Of a DNA stretch of 15,747 bases, positions 15,745-15,747 are shown one piece after another. This stretch comes from HGM12669 sp048527645 (GTDB lineage: Bacteria; Bacillota; Clostridia; Oscillospirales; CAG-272). Position 1 is the stretch's first letter. The number at the start of each line of letters is the position of its first letter. The notes under the pieces are model-generated. The model saw nothing but the letters and a program-made list of their open reading frames with translations. It searched no databases and was not told the DNA's origin. A program made the translations under genes and the position numbers. The stretch is taken from positions 1 to 15,747 of the forward strand of contig DBGFNI010000188.1 of NCBI GenBank assembly GCA_048527645.1, in the 5' to 3' direction.

Positions 15745-15747
15745 CTT

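Overview
The window looks like chromosomal core DNA from a spore-forming, Gram-positive anaerobe of the Clostridia, most likely an Oscillospiraceae/Ruminococcaceae-type gut Firmicute. This rests on gene content (gpr and spoIIP, a WhiA homologue, a class A PBP, DnaE), AAGGAG-type ribosome binding sites, sigma-A promoters and a GC-rich, gut-clostridial style of codon use. It is inference: there is no 16S or other species marker. I see no IS element, prophage, CRISPR array, tRNA or rRNA.

Region 1 (1-8.9 kb, all on the minus strand) is a cell-growth block. In transcription order it reads murB (peptidoglycan precursor reductase), whiA (division/sporulation regulator), dnaE (replicative polymerase alpha subunit), then a class A penicillin-binding protein. 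murB and whiA are translationally coupled: 4 nt apart, with the whiA ribosome site inside the murB end. dnaE follows after 37 nt. The PBP has its own consensus sigma-A promoter in the 99-nt gap after dnaE and a strong terminator at 386-425. Positions 1-385 hold no convincing gene, and 1-255 is strikingly AT-rich.

Region 2 (8.9-11.4 kb, plus strand) is a self-contained transcription unit: a near-consensus sigma-A promoter, a GH65-family disaccharide phosphorylase-like enzyme, and a strong bidirectional terminator. No transporter or beta-phosphoglucomutase lies next to it.

Region 3 (11.4-15.7 kb) is a sporulation-flavoured block. It contains gpr (germination protease), a 97-aa two-pass membrane protein, an M14 zinc carboxypeptidase of the gamma-D-glutamyl-diamino acid peptidase type, a 100-aa single-pass membrane protein, and spoIIP (engulfment peptidoglycan hydrolase, possibly cut by the window edge). 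Two promoter-like sites fit sporulation sigma factors: a SigG/SigF-like site before gpr and a SigE-like site before the M14 gene. In Bacillus gpr and spoIIP are adjacent; here they are split by the M14 gene and two unrecognised small membrane proteins, which are the most plausible new components in the window. Overall the window is mostly ordinary core genome, and no obviously new multi-gene system is visible.
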